From the NCBI GenBank assembly GCA_039680605.1, contig JBDKTA010000022.1:248001-312000 (forward strand): a stretch of 64,000 bases of DNA. The letters are read 5' to 3'. The DNA comes from Planctomycetaceae bacterium (GTDB lineage: Bacteria > Planctomycetota > Phycisphaerae > SM23-33). Shown here one piece after another: positions 61,527 to 64,000 of the stretch. Under the pieces are notes generated by a model. It was given only the letters and a program-made list of their open reading frames with translations, did no database searches and had not been told where the DNA came from. Made by a program: the position numbers and the translations under genes. Every line of letters starts with the position of its first letter. Within the stretch, counting starts at the first letter, position 1.

Positions 61527-62866
61527 ATATGAAGCTGCTCACTGTTCTGGGACTCCTTCTGTTGGCCACTGCCTCCCGCGCAGGTGCGGCCGATGACCCG
61601 ATACAGACCTGCATGGGCGAACTGCGAAAGGCGATTGAAGCGCTGGGCGAGCCCCGCGCCGGCGAGGTCGCCTCCGAGCGATCTGAATTGATTGTCATCC
61701 TGGCCTCCCTCCAGCGCCGGGCGCGCGATGTCGCCGGCGAGCGCGAGGCGATTGAGGCCGACCAGCGACGCCTTGATTTTCACCGTCGCGACCGTGACGA
61801 CAAATTGCGTCAGATCGACCGCGAGGTGTTTGCCGCTGAACGCGATCACGCCGACCTGAAAAAACGCCGTGCGATACACGAAGCCGACTTGCGAGCCTAC
61901 ACCATCGAATGCGTCGGCGCGCCGGTTCCTGAATCTGAGGTTTCCAAATGCCGCGATTGGGCCCAGCGCATCAAAACTCGGGCCGCACAAGGCAATGCCG
62001 AACTCGAGGCAATCCAGGAGCGGTTCGCAGAGCTTGATCGCAGACGCGAGACGATCGCCAAGGATGCCCGTGAAGACAGCCGGCGGACCTGCGAGCTGCA
62101 GAAACGCCGCTCGCGCCTGGACCGCGGCGCCGCGGAAATCTTCGGCGAAGCCGTCGTCGCACAGTCTCGGGCGCTGGCCCTGCGACAGATCATCAACTCC
62201 CCGTCGCGAACGATCGAATACCAATCGCCCAGCGCCGTCGCCGACAAGGTCGTGACGGGCCTGTTTCAGGGCATGGCCAAGCAAGGCGCCTTGACCGCCC
62301 TCGAAGGCCAAACCATGGTCAAAGTGCTGGCGAAGGTTGGACTCAAGGCGGCCCCCGTCGGCGTCGCGTTTACCGTGGCCGATACCTTCGCTGACGTCGC
62401 CAATGCCGGCGTGGATCAGCGCGTCAATGAAGTCACCCGGAACCTTTTCCTCGTCGGCGACTATGCTGCCGTGATGAAAACGATGGTCAATCAGAAAGGC
62501 AGCGACGCCACGAAGGACCCGGCCTACATTGCCATGCGCCGGGAACTTGAACGATTGCGCAGCGACATGCCCTCCAGCGATCTGGACGTGGTGCTACAGG
62601 GCCTGAACAGCGCCGCGGCGCTGGGGGAAGCGTTTGCCTCGCTGGCGGGCGGCTACGCGGCAAAACGCGTGGCGCACACCGGCGCCACTGTTATCCGCCA
62701 TCTGAACAAAGACGAGCGAAAGATGCTGGGCAAGGGGGGCGTCAACTTTGCTCGTCAGGCCATTAATGCCCTGACGGAAACCGGCGCGGAGGAAACCACC
62801 AAAAACGGGTCCAAAGAAATTATTGAGGCCCTCCGCGGCGCGAATCAAACCGGAGGACAACCGTGA
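61523..62866 (+). CDS. Exported coiled-coil protein of unknown function
   Basis: 447 residues from the ATG at 61523 with AGGAGG 6 bases upstream. The signal peptide is LLTVLGLLLLATASRAGA. Residues about 45-220 are strongly coiled-coil (Arg/Glu/Asp-rich) and contain several Cys (C30, and ECVGAP...KCRDW). The C-terminal half is helical with a Gly-rich AAPVGVAFTVADTFADVANAG segment. No domain is recognised. It is translationally coupled to both neighbours, so the three proteins probably work together in the envelope. Confidence 0.82.
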   Translation: MNMKLLTVLGLLLLATASRAGAADDPIQTCMGELRKAIEALGEPRAGEVASERSELIVILASLQRRARDVAGEREAIEADQRRLDFHRRDRDDKLRQIDREVFAAERDHADLKKRRAIHEADLRAYTIECVGAPVPESEVSKCRDWAQRIKTRAAQGNAELEAIQERFAELDRRRETIAKDAREDSRRTCELQKRRSRLDRGAAEIFGEAVVAQSRALALRQIINSPSRTIEYQSPSAVADKVVTGLFQGMAKQGALTALEGQTMVKVLAKVGLKAAPVGVAFTVADTFADVANAGVDQRVNEVTRNLFLVGDYAAVMKTMVNQKGSDATKDPAYIAMRRELERLRSDMPSSDLDVVLQGLNSAAALGEAFASLAGGYAAKRVAHTGATVIRHLNKDERKMLGKGGVNFARQAINALTETGAEETTKNGSKEIIEALRGANQTGGQP

Positions 62867-63849
62867 TGTTCTGTACCCAATGCGGAGCTGAGATCCCCCC
62901 TGCCAACAAGTTCTGTGGCGCGTGCGGCACACCTGCGGTCATCCCCGTCAAAAAGGCAGCCGCCATTGCCATACAAGCCCCTGCACCCGCGCAAGCTCCT
63001 GCCCCGGCGGGTACTGCAACGCAAGGCGCCCCACGGCGCCCGCTGTTACTGACCTTGCTTGGCGTTTGCCAATTAGTCATGACCGCCTTGATCTTCATCA
63101 TGCTGCTGGGCTTTGCGCTCTACCTGACCTCCGCCGCAGATACTCCGCTGACGTTCCCCCTGGTCGCCGTGCTGGCGGCCTTGAGCTTCCTGTGCGTCCT
63201 TGCCGCTGCCGGCGGAATCGGGCTCCTGGCGCTGCGTCCCCACGGGCGTGCCATCCTGATGGTATTCGCCAGTCTGGAACTGGTGTTGTTCCCCCTGGGA
63301 ACGGTGCTTTCAATCTTCCTGTTCTGGTATTTTCGAAAAAGGGAAATCAAGTCTCTCTTCACGGCACGGCCCGCCGCGCGGTCGCTGAATTTAAAAGTGC
63401 TGTTGGGGGTCGCGTTGGCGTCGGCCCTGCTCCTAGGGGCAATCCTGTCGCTGGTTGAATTTCGGGGGCGGCGCCCCGGGTCGCATCAGTCGAACCCCGC
63501 CGTCGCGTACCAGCCTTTCGCGATCTGGATCCTGACGGAAGACGGACGACTGAGTATACCGGATAGGTCTAGTACCGTGACGGAACGGGATATTGCCGAC
63601 ATCGGCGTTGCGCAAGACGAAACCGGGGCCGCCTCGGTCTGGTTGAAATTCACGGAGGAGGGCGCCTCCAAGATGAGAGAACTCACCAGGAACCACCTCG
63701 GCCAGCGAATCGTGTTTATGGTCGATGGTGCAGAATATCGCGAACAGTCGGCCGTCATTCAATCCGAAATATCTGAGGATGCATCCATCACGTTCAACTC
63801 CATGGACGAGGCGAATGCATTCCTCAACAAACTGAGAAAGCGGCAATGA
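62866..63849 (+). CDS. Zinc-ribbon membrane protein with SecD P1-head-like domain
   Basis: 327 residues from the ATG at 62866 (a GTG one codon earlier is possible); GGAGG is 9 bases upstream. A zinc ribbon (C3, C6, C17, C20) and a Pro/Ala linker precede four membrane helices (about 58-85, 95-122, 128-150, 170-190). The last 110 residues, with LKFTEEGASKMRELTRNHLG, IVFMVDGAEYRE and SMDEANAFLNKLRK, match the pattern of the SecD/SecDF P1 head subdomain. The domain call is by eye. It may bind exported or membrane clients. Confidence 0.8.
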   Translation: MFCTQCGAEIPPANKFCGACGTPAVIPVKKAAAIAIQAPAPAQAPAPAGTATQGAPRRPLLLTLLGVCQLVMTALIFIMLLGFALYLTSAADTPLTFPLVAVLAALSFLCVLAAAGGIGLLALRPHGRAILMVFASLELVLFPLGTVLSIFLFWYFRKREIKSLFTARPAARSLNLKVLLGVALASALLLGAILSLVEFRGRRPGSHQSNPAVAYQPFAIWILTEDGRLSIPDRSSTVTERDIADIGVAQDETGAASVWLKFTEEGASKMRELTRNHLGQRIVFMVDGAEYREQSAVIQSEISEDASITFNSMDEANAFLNKLRKRQ

Positions 63850-63912
63850 TGCGTTGACAAAGAGGCTCCTGCCGCCGCTGCCAGGCTGCTAATCAACCAC
63901 CCGGCTTCTGAA

Positions 63913-64000
63913 TCAGCCCAGGGTTGGCTCGGGCGAACATTTGCGCAGCGCTGTCCGCGCAGCGAAGATCAGCAGGACGATCACGCCGAACAGGATCGCT
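63913..64000 (-). CDS. C-terminal end of a membrane protein, cut by window edge
   Basis: 29 codons and a stop read ILFGVIVLLIFAARTALRK, then CSPEPTLG: a membrane helix with a basic, cytoplasmic-type end. The gene extends beyond the window, so family and length are unknown. Confidence 0.4.
   Translation of the reverse strand, partial: AILFGVIVLLIFAARTALRKCSPEPTLG

Overview
The window looks like the chromosome of a GC-rich member of the Planctomycetota, most likely a Phycisphaerae-type lineage (inference from gene content, no marker gene is present). Pointers are five proteins with PEP-CTERM sorting tails, sulfatase-fold enzymes, a GH127 enzyme, a XylR/AraC regulator, a MoxR/DUF58/BatA-type operon, a GxxExxY protein, two four-helix-bundle (S23/IVS-type) genes and very many short palindromic dispersed repeats.

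Layout. 1-10.9 kb: a tightly overlapping minus-strand operon (MoxR ATPase, DUF58, BatA-like, VWA/amidotransferase-like, large coiled-coil membrane protein, DUF4159, degenerate metallophosphoesterase). 11-19 kb: minus-strand carbohydrate and sulfate-ester genes (sulfotransferase, a sulfatase-fold enzyme with Thr at the nucleophile position, TIM-barrel isomerase, GH127, esterase), interrupted by two inverted-repeat elements, one of which carries a GxxExxY gene. 19.2-22 kb: Tat-exported phosphoesterase, HAD phosphatase and an unknown anchored protein. 22.4-24.4 kb: B12-dependent ribonucleotide reductase. 24.6-29.4 kb: an ECF sigma factor fused to a surface domain with a PEP-CTERM tail, divergent from three PEP-CTERM genes including a trypsin-like protease. 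29-37 kb: YbhB-type protein, rRNA methyltransferase, lipoprotein, canonical sulfatase, and the ResB/CcsA cytochrome c assembly pair. 37-44 kb: glycosidase, tRNA-Pro with an att-like 3' duplication and a four-helix-bundle gene, HAD phosphatase, acetylesterase, deacetylase. 44-47 kb: LuxR regulator with a degenerate receiver, PEP-CTERM protein, XylR regulator. 47-57.7 kb: membrane protein, PQQ-propeller protein, Der, RmuC, HolA, tRNA-Met, with a four-helix-bundle cassette split by an IS. 57.8-64 kb: M48 protease, SDR, and a three-gene zinc-ribbon envelope operon.

Main themes. (i) Small genes of nuclease-like (GxxExxY) or four-helix-bundle type sit inside cassettes bounded by long inverted repeats; gene-less versions of the same repeats lie nearby. 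(ii) About ten families of palindromic repeats fill intergenic gaps, and some have been absorbed in frame into genes (the glycosidase at 37.1-39.5 kb and the CcsA N-terminus). (iii) A 160-bp element at 33.6 kb can fold into a closed multi-hairpin structure whose two apical loops are complementary, suggesting a structured RNA or a non-autonomous mobile element. (iv) The sigma factor/PEP-CTERM fusion next to PEP-CTERM genes suggests a membrane-spanning transcription regulator of cell-surface proteins.
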